Assembly (NCBI GenBank): GCA_003282865.1
Contig: QBYK01000016.1
Span: 1-36,645, forward strand
DNA length: 36,645 bases
Reading direction: 5' to 3'
Source of the DNA: SAR116 cluster bacterium AG-325-I21
GTDB lineage: Bacteria; Pseudomonadota; Alphaproteobacteria; Puniceispirillales; Puniceispirillaceae
Part shown: positions 8,869 through 17,714 of the stretch, one piece after another
Layout: the number at the start of each line of letters is the position of its first letter
Position numbering within the stretch: the first letter of the stretch is position 1
Made by a program: the position numbers and the translations under genes
The notes under the pieces: generated by a model
What the model was told of the DNA's origin: nothing
Databases searched by the model: none
The model's input: only the letters and a program-made list of their open reading frames with translations

Positions 8869-9882
8869 ATGAAGGAAAAGTCCATACAGTTTTTACCGAA
8901 TAAAATGCGCTTTATTGGCTTGACCACACCTGGTGGACCCAACAACCTATCGATTATGGCTGCTCCGACTCCGCTGCCAAAGGACAATGAGTTATTGATT
9001 AGGGTTCATGCAAGTGGGGTCAATGGTGCAGATCTCCGAGAACGCGAGGGAAGATACCCCGTACCCGCTGGTGCGCCTGATATTATGGGATTAGAGGTTT
9101 CAGGAGAAGTAATGGTCGTTGGGAAATCGTGCAAGCGGTTTAAGCCTGGCGATTTCGTTTGTGCACTCCTGGTTGGTGGAGGATATGCCGAATATGCGAT
9201 TGCCCCTGAAGGTCAATGCATGACCATTCCTGACGGTGTCTCGGTCGTCGATGCGGCCGGGTTGCCAGAAGTGTTTTGCACTGTTTGGACAAACATGATG
9301 GACCGTTGCCAGCTAAAGTCGGGGGAAACAGTCCTTGTTCAGGGCGGGACGAGCGGTGTTGGATTTGCCGCTATTAAGGTAGCAAAGGCATTTGGCGCCA
9401 ACGTATTTGCAACCGCGCGTAACAGAGAAAAATGTGCCGCAATTCTGCGTTTTGGCGCAGATTGGGCGATTAATTACCGAACCGAGGACTTCGCGGACAT
9501 TGTCCAAACCAGAACAAATGGTCGTGGCGTTGATGTGATTGTTGATATTATTGGTGGCGATTATTTACCAAAGGAAGTAGCGCTTCTTGCGCATGGTGGG
9601 CGGCTTATGATTATAAATCTTCGTGGTGGTAAATTGGCAGAAATTGATTTTGGCCATGTTCATAGCAAACATCTCACCATTACAGGGTCCCGCTTGCGGC
9701 CGCGCTCAATCGCTGAAAAATCTGAAATCTGCAGGTCACTTGAAACACACGTCTGGCCGAAATTCACGGATGGAATAATTACTCCTGAAACGCATGCCGT
9801 GTACTCTTTTGCGAACGCTAGTGAGGCACATAAGCTGATGGAGTCGAGTAATCACATAGGTAAGATCTTGCTAACGCCATGA
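8869..9882 (+). CDS. Zinc-free MDR-family NAD(P)H:quinone oxidoreductase-like reductase
   Basis: This medium-chain reductase of the quinone oxidoreductase/PIG3 type uses NADPH to reduce quinones or enals in the cytosol. The GroES-like half holds 'VNGADLREREGRYPVPAGAPDI' (51-72; here only the pattern matters). The Rossmann half carries 'GGTSGVG' (159-165). The structural and catalytic zinc cysteines of alcohol dehydrogenases are missing. The start is uncertain: ATG 8869 has AGG seven bases upstream and gives 337 residues, while ATG 8905 ('MRFIGLTTPGGP') gives 325, closer to many relatives, but lacks a ribosome site. The gene stands alone on the plus strand, divergent from tctC. The substrate is unknown. 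Confidence 0.85.
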   Translation: MKEKSIQFLPNKMRFIGLTTPGGPNNLSIMAAPTPLPKDNELLIRVHASGVNGADLREREGRYPVPAGAPDIMGLEVSGEVMVVGKSCKRFKPGDFVCALLVGGGYAEYAIAPEGQCMTIPDGVSVVDAAGLPEVFCTVWTNMMDRCQLKSGETVLVQGGTSGVGFAAIKVAKAFGANVFATARNREKCAAILRFGADWAINYRTEDFADIVQTRTNGRGVDVIVDIIGGDYLPKEVALLAHGGRLMIINLRGGKLAEIDFGHVHSKHLTITGSRLRPRSIAEKSEICRSLETHVWPKFTDGIITPETHAVYSFANASEAHKLMESSNHIGKILLTP

Positions 9883-9893
9883 CAAAATTCTGG

Positions 9894-9911
9894 TGCTAAG
9901 TTCAATTAGCA
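9894..9911. terminator. Small hairpin between convergent genes, possible two-way terminator
   Basis: TGCTAA (9894-9899) and TTAGCA (9906-9911) form a six-base perfect stem with loop GTTCAA. It lies in the 39-base gap between the converging reductase and tupA genes. Plus-strand sequence after it is pyrimidine-rich, but there is no clean U-run, so this is a weak call. Confidence 0.33.
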
Positions 9912-9921
9912 TTCGTCTTCT

Positions 9922-10731
9922 TCATTGAGCGTTTGGAAAAAACATTTGTTTGCCAGCAACCTTGAAGCGTGCGATGGCTTGTTGTCCATTTTTCGAGATT
10001 AGCCAATCAATAAAAGCTTTACCGCCGTTGCTGTTCACACTGGGGCAGCGAACTGGGTCAATTAGCATCACGCCATAAGGATTAAATAGGCGTTTATCAC
10101 CTTCGACCATAACCTTGAAATCAGATTTGTTGGCATGCACTTCCCAAGACGATCTATCACTCAATGTATAGGCCTCTGTGCCGACAGCCGTGTTCAAGGT
10201 TGCACCCATGCCAGATCCCGTTTCTAGGTACCAACTGCCCGAGCTGGCATCCTGATTCACGCCAGTGCGTTTCCACAAAGATCTCTCTTTGCCGTGCGTT
10301 CCTGAGTCATCACCGCGAGAGGTAAATCTAGACTCTGTAACTGCAATTTTTTTCAAGGCAGCAACAGCATCATTCATTTCGGCAATGCCGGCAGGATCGT
10401 CATTTGGGCCAACAATAATGAAATCATTATACATCACATCATAGCGCTTTTTGGAATAACCGCTGGCAACAAACTGGTCCTCAAGCTTTCGGCTATGAAC
10501 GAGTAATACATCACCATCACAATTCATTGCATTCTTGATGGCGGCGCCGGTGCCAACAGCTACGACGTATACCGTGACGCCAGTCTCCTGTTTTACCAAA
10601 GGCAAAATGTGATCATACAGGCCAGAGTTCTTTGTTGAAGTTGTCGATTGCACCAAGATAGTGTTTTCGGCAACCGCATTTCCTGTAAGGAAAGTGGTAC
10701 AAAAAATTGCAAAAATTTTATATTTTAACAC
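9922..10731 (-). CDS. tupA: Tungstate ABC transporter periplasmic binding protein
   Basis: TupA captures tungstate in the periplasm. The protein (269 residues) has a signal peptide with likely cleavage after Ala21 ('GNAVA-ENT'). The mature start shows the family hallmark 'QSTTSTKNSGLYDHILP' (29-45), whose Ser/Thr residues bind the oxyanion, and 'GTGAAIKNAMNCDGDVLLVH' near 61-80. 'SRGDDSGTH' and 'ETGSGMGATLN' further along are also family-typical. It is the last gene of tupB-tupC-tupA, 50 bases after tupC. Relatives exist that handle molybdate or vanadate, so tungstate is the most likely ligand but not certain. Confidence 0.9.
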   Translation of the reverse strand: MLKYKIFAIFCTTFLTGNAVAENTILVQSTTSTKNSGLYDHILPLVKQETGVTVYVVAVGTGAAIKNAMNCDGDVLLVHSRKLEDQFVASGYSKKRYDVMYNDFIIVGPNDDPAGIAEMNDAVAALKKIAVTESRFTSRGDDSGTHGKERSLWKRTGVNQDASSGSWYLETGSGMGATLNTAVGTEAYTLSDRSSWEVHANKSDFKVMVEGDKRLFNPYGVMLIDPVRCPSVNSNGGKAFIDWLISKNGQQAIARFKVAGKQMFFPNAQ

Positions 10732-10781
10732 TGTTATAATTCCCGCTTAACCCTCATTTCCTTTTTTTAATTCGATTTTAA

Positions 10782-11516
10782 TCAAAGAACAAGGTTGCCA
10801 GCCAGGTAAGTTTTGGCAGCTTTTGAGTCTGGATTCTTGAAAAATGAAGTCGCCGGATTGTGTTCACTTAGGCTTCCATGATTAAGGAATAGCACATCAC
10901 CTGCAAGGCGTTTAGCTTGCCCCAGATCATGGGTGACTAAAATAATTTTTGTGCCTTGCCGGCTGACCATTTGCAAATTTGTCTCTATGGTCTCAACCGA
11001 TGTGGGGTCGAGATTTGATGTGGGCTCATCGAGAAAAAGAATTGCAGGTTTTATTATCAGTGCTCTGGCAAGAGCGAGCCGCTGTTTTTCTCCACCAGAC
11101 AATAGTCTCGCAGGATGTTCGGCCAGATGGTCAAGTCGGAGTTGGGCTAGACAATCTCTCGAAGTTTGTGGATTTGACACGCCGCGTTGACGGGCCACAA
11201 ACAAAAGATTCGCCAAAACTGTGCGACGTAGAATGGTTGGCGCCTGAAAAACCATTGACTGCCGTTGTCGTATAGCCTGTGATGGTGGTTTGCCGGCAAA
11301 TCGTACTTGCCCGGAATCGGGTTTCACCAAACCATGCAGACAGCGTAAAAAAAGGCTTTTTCCAGCGCCATTTGGCCCCATAATAGCGGTTATACCATTG
11401 CCCTTAATCTGACAGGTTATGCGGTCAATCACAACGCGGTCGTTTAAAGCCAATGATAGACTGTCAACGGTAATTGGCAGCAGGCAATTTAAGGCAAGAT
11501 TGGCTATATCAGACAT
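10782..11516 (-). CDS. tupC: Tungstate ABC transporter ATP-binding protein
   Basis: This is the cytoplasmic ATPase of the tungstate importer. ATG at 11516 (244 residues) is chosen over an upstream in-frame start because it overlaps the tupB stop by eight bases (ATGTCTGA) and follows an AAGGCGG box. Walker A GPNGAGKS lies at 47-54. The Q-loop ('MVFQAPTILRRTV'), signature 'LLSGGEKQRLALARAL', Walker B 'ILFLDEPTSNLDP' and switch His ('LVTHDLGQ') are all present. There is no TOBE domain, unlike ModC of molybdate importers, which supports the Tup assignment. Confidence 0.9.
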   Translation of the reverse strand: MSDIANLALNCLLPITVDSLSLALNDRVVIDRITCQIKGNGITAIMGPNGAGKSLFLRCLHGLVKPDSGQVRFAGKPPSQAIRQRQSMVFQAPTILRRTVLANLLFVARQRGVSNPQTSRDCLAQLRLDHLAEHPARLLSGGEKQRLALARALIIKPAILFLDEPTSNLDPTSVETIETNLQMVSRQGTKIILVTHDLGQAKRLAGDVLFLNHGSLSEHNPATSFFKNPDSKAAKTYLAGNLVL

Positions 11517-12216
11517 AGGCCCGCCTTTTGGCAGACGCTTTGAGCCATTGTGCAAGAAAATTAACTGCAAGCGAGATGCTTAATAAAACAAAACCAAGAG
11601 CAAGAGCTAATTCAAGCTCACCTTTCGATGTTTCCAGAGCAATTGCTGTTGTCATTACTCGCGTTAGATGATCTATGTTTCCACCAACGATAATTACCGC
11701 CCCTACCTCAGAAACGGCCCGGCCAAAACCGGCGAGAACGACTGTCATCAGCGAATAGCGCGCGTCAACAATATAAGCGACAAGCGCAGCCAATTTTGGC
11801 ACCACAAGGCTATCAAAAAAATCTTTGTAGCCCTCATGCATATCTTCAAGCACCTGGCAGGATAGCGCTATGATGATGGGGGTAATCAGGATCATTTGCG
11901 CTATGACCATGGCTTGTGGTGTATACAGTAATCCCAGCCAACCAAATGGTCCAGAGCGTGATAAGTGCAGATAAACTAAAAGCCCGACAACAACTGGCGG
12001 CAGCCCCATTAGGGCATTAAAAATGCCAACCAGTGCATCGCGCCCATGGAACTGGCGTATTGCGAGAATGGCCCCAATTGGGAGACCAATCGAGCAAGAT
12101 AGCGCCAACGATAAAAGGCTGACATTGATCGAAAGATAAAGTATCTCCATCAAGTCGCTGTCAGCGGTTGCGAGCAGCCCGAAGGCGGCAGCAAATGAGT
12201 CTGAATAGATCGACAT
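11509..12216 (-). CDS. tupB: Tungstate ABC transporter permease
   Basis: This inner-membrane subunit has 235 residues and five or six hydrophobic helices. The ABC-importer EAA loop is recognisable as 'GFGRAVSEVGAVIIVGGN' near 163-180, with its conserved Gly and the E-x-G-A pattern of Tup/Mod permeases. It is the first gene of the operon: AAGG lies about ten bases before the ATG, and its stop overlaps tupC. The order B-C-A, with the binding protein last, differs from the usual tupA-first layout. Confidence 0.9.
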   Translation of the reverse strand: MSIYSDSFAAAFGLLATADSDLMEILYLSINVSLLSLALSCSIGLPIGAILAIRQFHGRDALVGIFNALMGLPPVVVGLLVYLHLSRSGPFGWLGLLYTPQAMVIAQMILITPIIIALSCQVLEDMHEGYKDFFDSLVVPKLAALVAYIVDARYSLMTVVLAGFGRAVSEVGAVIIVGGNIDHLTRVMTTAIALETSKGELELALALGFVLLSISLAVNFLAQWLKASAKRRAYV

Positions 12217-12322
12217 CTCTAACCTTATTTGTGCGCTTTACATCTACTATGAAAAAAAAAGCCAGGCAATTGGTTTGGTTTTAAAGTCAAAAGGGAATTC
12301 TTAAAATAGGTTTGGGGGTGTT

Positions 12323-12351
12323 TTAGGTGTGGGGAAAATGTAATCACCTAA
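12323..12351 (-). terminator. Inverted repeat after the hydroxyisobutyrate dehydrogenase-type gene
   Basis: TTAGGTG (12323-12329) and CACCTAA (12345-12351) can pair over seven bases with a 15-base loop, just past the stop at 12362 and upstream of tupB. No U-run follows on the minus strand, so it may be a weak terminator, a transcript-end structure or an operator in the tupB leader. Confidence 0.25.
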
Positions 12352-12361
12352 CAATCTTAGC

Positions 12362-13258
12362 CTAATTATTACTAAATTCAGTGCCAAGCACTTGTTCGTA
12401 AATTTTGATGATGGCGCTTTTTGGTTCACTACCCAATCCCGCACTAATAGCCATTTGATAACTACTTGTCATCGCGTTCACTAAGGGGGTTAAAGCCTTG
12501 TTTTCAAGCGCAATCCTCTGAATATTTAGAATATCTTTATATGCGTTTTCCATTGCAAAATCATTATTAAACTGACGTTCCAGCATACGTGGAATAAAAT
12601 GATCAGCAGCGAAGCTCCGTGAGCTGGCTGTGGTAACAACTTTTGTCAACGCTTCGGTGGATAGCCCTCCCGCGACTGCCAACGGTAGAACCTCACACAA
12701 TGCAACAATATTGATATTATAGATAATGTTGTTTACGGCTTTCATCATTTGGCCTGCGCCGCTTTCACCGCAGTAGACAATAAATTCGCCCATCGCGTCT
12801 AATTCTTGTTTTGTTGCATTAAAAAGTTCTCGGCTACCTCCAAACATCAGTGTTAATGTGCCATCGGCGGCTCGAAAAGGCAGGCCTGATATTGGACAGT
12901 CAGCATAAGTAATACCTCGTTTTGCCAATTGGTTGTGAATGGAGATTGCTTCAGTTCGATCAATGGTTGATGTATCAATAATTGACAGGTTGGGGAGTGC
13001 GGAGTCGGCAATGCCGCCGACACCAAAAATTACTTCCTTTACCTCTTTTGCCGATGGCAGACACAGAAAGATCAAATGGCAGTTTTCAGCCACAATTGAA
13101 ACCGAACTGGCAATGATAATGTCGTCACCACTTAGCCCGTCAGTGGCATCTGATACTGCGTCATAAGCATAAAACGGACTTGTCACCTGGCCAAGATTAT
13201 TCGCCATGCCCAGACCCATTTGCCCCAGTCCGATAAACCCAATACCACTATTACTCAT
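12362..13258 (-). CDS. 3-hydroxyisobutyrate dehydrogenase-family NAD(P)-dependent oxidoreductase
   Basis: The product (298 residues) belongs to the beta-hydroxyacid dehydrogenases, which oxidise 3-hydroxyacids or reduce short semialdehydes. The dinucleotide site is 'GFIGLGQMGLGMANN' (7-21). The substrate loop is 'DCPISGLPFRAADGTL' (120-135), where family members usually have D-x-P-V-S-G-G. The catalytic Lys is Lys173 in 'GAGQMMKAVNNI'. The C-terminal helical domain is complete. It lies between tupB and the broken PrpF gene, next to TTT system 2. A role in catabolism of that transporter's substrate is plausible but rests only on proximity. Confidence 0.85.
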   Translation of the reverse strand: MSNSGIGFIGLGQMGLGMANNLGQVTSPFYAYDAVSDATDGLSGDDIIIASSVSIVAENCHLIFLCLPSAKEVKEVIFGVGGIADSALPNLSIIDTSTIDRTEAISIHNQLAKRGITYADCPISGLPFRAADGTLTLMFGGSRELFNATKQELDAMGEFIVYCGESGAGQMMKAVNNIIYNINIVALCEVLPLAVAGGLSTEALTKVVTTASSRSFAADHFIPRMLERQFNNDFAMENAYKDILNIQRIALENKALTPLVNAMTSSYQMAISAGLGSEPKSAIIKIYEQVLGTEFSNN

Positions 13259-13438
13259 CTCACATTTTCCCTTTTTGTCATGTCACATATTCCAAAAGGA
13301 TTAGCCGCAATCCTCGATAGAATACATTCATTCTATACAGAAATTGCGGATTGTATATATGATGGCAGCAGTAAGAGGAGCTATCCTGGATCTCCCTCTA
13401 CATTTTAAAATTTATTTTTCTGTTAAAAGGAATTTCTG

Positions 13439-14427
13439 GTGATCTAGCAACACGAAATCCCCTTTTTTTCATGCGTGTTGGTACCTCGCGTTGACCATAC
13501 TTTAATGCCGCTGACCTGCCAGAAAACAAGGATGATATTACAAGAATTTTGCTCGAGGTGATTGGCGCTGGTCATCCGCTGAATATTGACGGAATTGGTG
13601 GAGGAAATCAGGCGACAAATAAGGTTGCGATATTGTCTCGGTCCAACAACAAAGAGACTGATATTGATTATCTTTTCGCGCAGGTTTCTGTCGCGGATCA
13701 ACTGGTGGACTTCAAGCCGACATGCGGCAACATTCTGTCAGGGGTAGGCCCAGCTGCTATTGAAATGGGTTTAATGCCAACAAGTTTCCCAGTAAACAAA
13801 GTTCGCATCAAATTAGTAAACACCGGTGCGCTTGTTGAGACTCACGTTCAAACGCCGGGCGGTAACGTTTGTTATGGTGGTGATACTGACATTGACGGTG
13901 TGCCGGGTACCACAGCGCGGATTGATCTACAATTCATGGATGTTGTCGGTTCGGTTACCGGGCATTTGCTTCTAACAGGCAATCTGAAGGACTGTTTTGA
14001 TGAGGGTGAGGTGGCATGTCTGGATGTTGCGATGCCCATCGTGATTGCGAAGGCAGAGTCATTTGGTTTGTCAGCTCATGAGACGGTTGAACAGTTGGAG
14101 AACAACACGGATTTTATTGCTCGCATGCAGGCTATACGATCAGCTGCAGGCGTGGCAATGGGGATGGGCGACTTCAGCAGTTCAGTTACTCCAAAATTTG
14201 CCCTTTTCGCGCCAGCCAACTTCGGCGGTATGATAGCGGCCCGCTATTTCATGCCCTAACAAGCCCACCCCTCCATGGCTGTTACTGGAGCGCAATGCCT
14301 AGCATCCTGTGCGGTGCTCCCGAGAAGCATTGCCAAGGGGTTTGTTTTACGCTCAGCAGGGCTTATTCGGACCGCTCGCAAATTGGCAGCAGGAACGTTG
14401 TTTCTATCCTCTCAGGCATGTCTCTAA
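13439..14427 (+). pseudogene. Broken PrpF-family (methylaconitate / oxalomesaconate) isomerase
   Basis: PrpF-type enzymes (diaminopimelate-epimerase fold) isomerise unsaturated tricarboxylates. The intact middle (13549-14256) reads 'HPLNIDGIGGGNQATNKVAI', 'QTPGGNVCYGGDTDIDGVPG' and 'LFAPANFGGMIAARYFMP', all PrpF-like. The remainder continues as family sequence through lesions: a GTG start at 13439 meets TAG two codons on; 'QHEIPFF' shifts frame across a T-run (13463-13469) into 'FMRVGTSR'; TGA at 13492-13494 replaces the Gly of the family's GTS-[KR]-G motif; TAA at 14257-14259 interrupts 'FMP-QAHPSMAVTGAQCLASC'. The end, 'GLIRTARKLAAGT', resembles the true C-terminus, but about 45 residues seem deleted before it. 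The gene converges on tctA of system 2. Confidence 0.83.
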
Positions 14428-14441
14428 AGGGAATTGTGTTC

Positions 14442-16097
14442 CTAGCTATTCTTTTGGGTGGGCTTTTGCTTCGCACTTCGGCGCCAAACGAGATAGGCAC
14501 CAATCGTAACCGCGGCAATTGCCAGAGATGTCCGCAAAATGCCCCCCATCATGAATAAAGGTGTTCCCAATGCCAGAAGCATCATCGGGGAGTATAATTT
14601 TTCTAGCATTGATCCAGTGCCACGTTGCTTTTGATAGATTGGGAATATGATCGAAAAGAGTGCGATGATGGTGAAGAAAAGTGACCATGGTCGCGTGATG
14701 AATAACATAGGGTCAGCATCGATGGCCAATGCTCGTGCGAGATTCAATTCGGCAATATCACCTAGAACAACACCCAAAATCATGGGTGCGAGTGGGAAGC
14801 CATATTGGCGCATAAAAAAACCGAGAATACCAAAGAAAAACAAAGTCCAGATATCCTCAGCAGAATTATGTAGGGCAAATACACCAATCGTCGCAAAGGT
14901 TAAAATGCCGGTTGCCAGCACATAAGTTTTAATGCGTGTCACCAGAACAAATATACGAAGCACACCCGACTGCATGCCAATCATAATAAAATTGGCAAGA
15001 AAGAAAGCGATATAGATGGATGACGCGAGGACTGGCTCGTCACTGATAAATGTTGGGCCAGGTACAATATCATGCATCAGAAGTGCACCAAGCATGATGG
15101 CAGCAGTGATGTCGCCAGGAATGCCAAGTGCCATTAAAGGGGTTAGCGCCCCACCTTCAACAGCATTATTTGATGCTTCAGGGGCAATGATTCCACGCGG
15201 GTCGCCCTTGCCAAAATTGGAGTCATTCTTGGCGGCTTTCTTTGCTTGGTCATATGATAGAATGTTGGCAATTGAACCGCCCGCACCGGGCAGAATGCCG
15301 GTAAACATGCCAATTAAGGCGGACCTGATTACTACAAACCAGTTCTTGATCAAAATTGCAATGGCGCGTCGATGTTCGATTTTCACCCGGATTTGCTTTT
15401 GGTCACTCAGGGCTTTGCGGGCGGTTTCAGGGTTACGCAAATCAGACAGCAATTGTGAAAAGGCAAACAAACCAATCAGCACAGCGATAAAGTCAAAGCC
15501 AGTCAAAAGGTAGTCAGAGCCAAAATCAAACCGCCCAACTCCAACTGCATCATCTTCACCCACGGTTCGGATCAATAAACCAGCAGCGCCTGCAATCAAC
15601 CCCTTGATGAGATGGCTTCCAGCAAGGGATGAGGTAACCGTCAAGGCAAACATCACCAGCATGAAAAAATCCCAAGGCTGAAACTCGAGCCCTACCGCGG
15701 CAAGCTGAGGGGCAAAAAGAACCAATAGAACCGCAGAAATAATGCCACCACAAAAGGACGACCAAACTCCAATACCAAGCGCCAGGCCCGGCTCACCATT
15801 CCGGGCCATTGGAAACCCGTCAAAGGTGGTGGCAACTGATGATGGCGTTCCCGGTATGCCAGTTAAAATACCTGACATAAGGCCACCCGATAATCCGCCA
15901 ACAAGAACTGAAATCATTGTTGCAAGGCCTTGGGATGGCGGCATTGAAAAAGTGAAAGGCAGGGTCAGCACAATGGCCATGGCGATCGTGAAGCCTGGTA
16001 TTGATCCAGCCAGCAAACCAGCTCCAACACCGACAGTCATGAAAATCAAAGTGGCTGGGTCAACAATATTCAAAAAAGCGGGTACGAAAATTTCCAT
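14442..16097 (-). CDS. tctA: TTT transporter large permease subunit, system 2
   Basis: This is a second TctA, 551 residues, with about 12 membrane helices. The family loops are 'GSIPGFTIAMAIVLTLPF' near 31-48 and 'GILPGAGGSIANILSYDQAK' near 270-289, plus 'GIPGTPSSVATTFDGFPMA' in between. It differs clearly from the system 1 protein, so it is not a recent duplication. The start at 16097 lies five bases after the tctB stop. The C-terminus is longer than in system 1 and ends in a lysine-rich tail. Its 3' end almost touches the end of the PrpF pseudogene. Confidence 0.95.
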   Translation of the reverse strand: MEIFVPAFLNIVDPATLIFMTVGVGAGLLAGSIPGFTIAMAIVLTLPFTFSMPPSQGLATMISVLVGGLSGGLMSGILTGIPGTPSSVATTFDGFPMARNGEPGLALGIGVWSSFCGGIISAVLLVLFAPQLAAVGLEFQPWDFFMLVMFALTVTSSLAGSHLIKGLIAGAAGLLIRTVGEDDAVGVGRFDFGSDYLLTGFDFIAVLIGLFAFSQLLSDLRNPETARKALSDQKQIRVKIEHRRAIAILIKNWFVVIRSALIGMFTGILPGAGGSIANILSYDQAKKAAKNDSNFGKGDPRGIIAPEASNNAVEGGALTPLMALGIPGDITAAIMLGALLMHDIVPGPTFISDEPVLASSIYIAFFLANFIMIGMQSGVLRIFVLVTRIKTYVLATGILTFATIGVFALHNSAEDIWTLFFFGILGFFMRQYGFPLAPMILGVVLGDIAELNLARALAIDADPMLFITRPWSLFFTIIALFSIIFPIYQKQRGTGSMLEKLYSPMMLLALGTPLFMMGGILRTSLAIAAVTIGAYLVWRRSAKQKPTQKNS

Positions 16098-16102
16098 GAA
16101 AT

Positions 16103-16582
16103 TTAAAACCCTGTTAGGGAGCCGCGTGGTAAAAATACCTCAAGAGCGTATGTGAAAAGCAACCACATACCGCCAGAGGTGCCAATCGCAACCAGAACAT
16201 GCATAACGAAGGGACGCCAGCCGCCGAGCGCTGAGAGCAGTATAAAGCTGAAGGCAATATTGCCGATCAGCATTCCGAGAAAGGGCAGCGCTAGGAGATA
16301 GGCAGCAAAAATGATAAAAACTGAAAATACATTGCGCCAATAGGCTATAAACTCAACAAGGCTTTTGGGTGGTTCAGCTGATATGTTGGCCTTTGGCATG
16401 CGCAACGATTGGATAAAGTAAAGAACGCCTAAAACGCCCATAATGATAATAATTAAACGAGGCCACGCAGCAGGTGACAAGACGCCATAATCAGGCTCGC
16501 GTATATCAAAACTGGCAACCATTAACCCACCACTTGTCATGATGAGGCATAAAGCAACGATGCTGTCTCGGTTAAATGTCAT
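16103..16582 (-). CDS. tctB: TTT transporter small permease subunit, system 2
   Basis: This 159-residue membrane protein has four hydrophobic spans (about 8-24, 40-58, 85-117 and 124-147). The opening 'RDSIVALCLIMTSGGLMVAS' and the internal 'PRLIIIIMGVLGVLYFIQSL' fit TctB. The assignment is supported by its place between the receptor and TctA genes. Translation is probably coupled to tctA, five bases away. Confidence 0.88.
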   Translation of the reverse strand: MTFNRDSIVALCLIMTSGGLMVASFDIREPDYGVLSPAAWPRLIIIIMGVLGVLYFIQSLRMPKANISAEPPKSLVEFIAYWRNVFSVFIIFAAYLLALPFLGMLIGNIAFSFILLSALGGWRPFVMHVLVAIGTSGGMWLLFTYALEVFLPRGSLTGF

Positions 16583-16623
16583 CGGACTGAACCATCTGTC
16601 TTTTCAATGGTTTTGATCAAGTA

Positions 16624-16647
16624 GGTCGGCAAAAAGCTTTGCCGACC
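16624..16647 (-). terminator. Strong stem-loop between tctC and tctB, system 2
   Basis: GGTCGGCAAA (16624-16633) pairs perfectly with TTTGCCGACC (16638-16647) around a four-base loop. The hairpin lies 48 bases after the tctC stop and 42 before the tctB start. No U-tract follows in the operon direction, so it may act as an mRNA processing or 3'-end protection element rather than a classical terminator. Confidence 0.6.
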
Positions 16648-16694
16648 ATTCTTTGTGATAATGCCACCAGTGAGTAACTAGTTTTTTCGGCATT

Positions 16695-17675
16695 CTACTT
16701 CTTGTACATGCCAATTTCGATGGCAACAGCCTCAAATGACTCGTAAAGCTTCTTTGAGTAAGCCGTGAATTCTTCAGGGCCCTGAAAACGAAGCCCTGTG
16801 CCTTTTGCTGCCATTGCTTTTTGTAGGCTTGGGTTATCAACGGCTTGTTTAATGATGCCGGCCCACATATCAATGATTTCTTTTGGTGTGCCTCTTGGAG
16901 CCACTACGCCACGCTCGAGTGCAAAGCTCATATCGATGCCACGCTCTTTGAGTGTTGGAGTATTTGGGAGCTGGGGATCACGGTCATCATTGGCGATTGC
17001 CAGTGCCTTGATAGTTCCTGCCTCAAGATGCTTTTTGCCAGATGCAACATTGACTGCACCAAGCGTAATTGCACCGGAAAGAAGAGCATTCATTCGCTCA
17101 GCTGTACCGTCGTACGGAACAAGCTTAAGTTTGACCCCAGTAGCTTTCTGAAGCAATAACCATATAAAGTGCGACGTTGAACCAAACGTTGCACCCGCTG
17201 TTACTTGACCGGGGTTTGCCTTAGCATGTGCAATCATGTCTTCAATCGTATCAAACGGCGCATCGCCAGCGGCGCCAACAATATCCGGTGTAATCGTGAC
17301 ATTCGCCACTGCATCAAAGCCGTTGTAATGAAAATCAATACGGCCATTCAGAAAGCTAGTGATGGCCGACTGGTGAATTGCAAATAAAGTGCAACCGTCC
17401 GGCTTGGCCTTGGCTGCTTGTTTGGCACCTTTGTTGCCACCTTGACCGGGAACTGTTACAACCTTCAGGTTGTAGGGTGTGTCCATCTCACCAATCGTTT
17501 TTTCTACCAACGCATAAAGAACCTGCGTCCCGCCACCTGGTTTCCAAGGCACGATTAATTGAGCCGTATCACAGGGCAATTTTGGTACAGAGTGTGACCC
17601 TGCCTGTGCTAATGTAGATGCCATGATTACACCAGCTGCAAATGCGCCAAGAGTCGAAATTTTTGTTTTTAGCAT
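16695..17675 (-). CDS. tctC: TTT periplasmic solute receptor (Bug family), system 2
   Basis: This is the binding protein of TTT system 2, 326 residues. The signal peptide is clear (MLKTKIS, alanine-rich core, cleavage likely after 'TLAQA' near 25). The Bug substrate loop is 'AQLIVPWKPGGGTQ' near 39-52, followed by 'VTVPGQGGNKGAKQAAKAKP' near 78-97, the second carboxylate-contact region. Two cysteines (positions 35 and 95) may form a disulfide. AAGGAGT ten bases before the ATG is a strong ribosome site. Its sequence is far from the system 1 receptor, so the two transporters probably serve different acids. Confidence 0.93.
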   Translation of the reverse strand: MLKTKISTLGAFAAGVIMASTLAQAGSHSVPKLPCDTAQLIVPWKPGGGTQVLYALVEKTIGEMDTPYNLKVVTVPGQGGNKGAKQAAKAKPDGCTLFAIHQSAITSFLNGRIDFHYNGFDAVANVTITPDIVGAAGDAPFDTIEDMIAHAKANPGQVTAGATFGSTSHFIWLLLQKATGVKLKLVPYDGTAERMNALLSGAITLGAVNVASGKKHLEAGTIKALAIANDDRDPQLPNTPTLKERGIDMSFALERGVVAPRGTPKEIIDMWAGIIKQAVDNPSLQKAMAAKGTGLRFQGPEEFTAYSKKLYESFEAVAIEIGMYKK

Positions 17676-17714
17676 TTTGAGATTACTCCTTATTGCTCGT
17701 TTTTAGGCTCCCAC

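Noticed and set aside
13549-14259. A stand-alone 236-residue PrpF-like protein
   Set aside because: Family sequence continues on both sides through stop codons and a frameshift, and its first in-frame start lies mid-domain, so it is a fragment of a broken gene.
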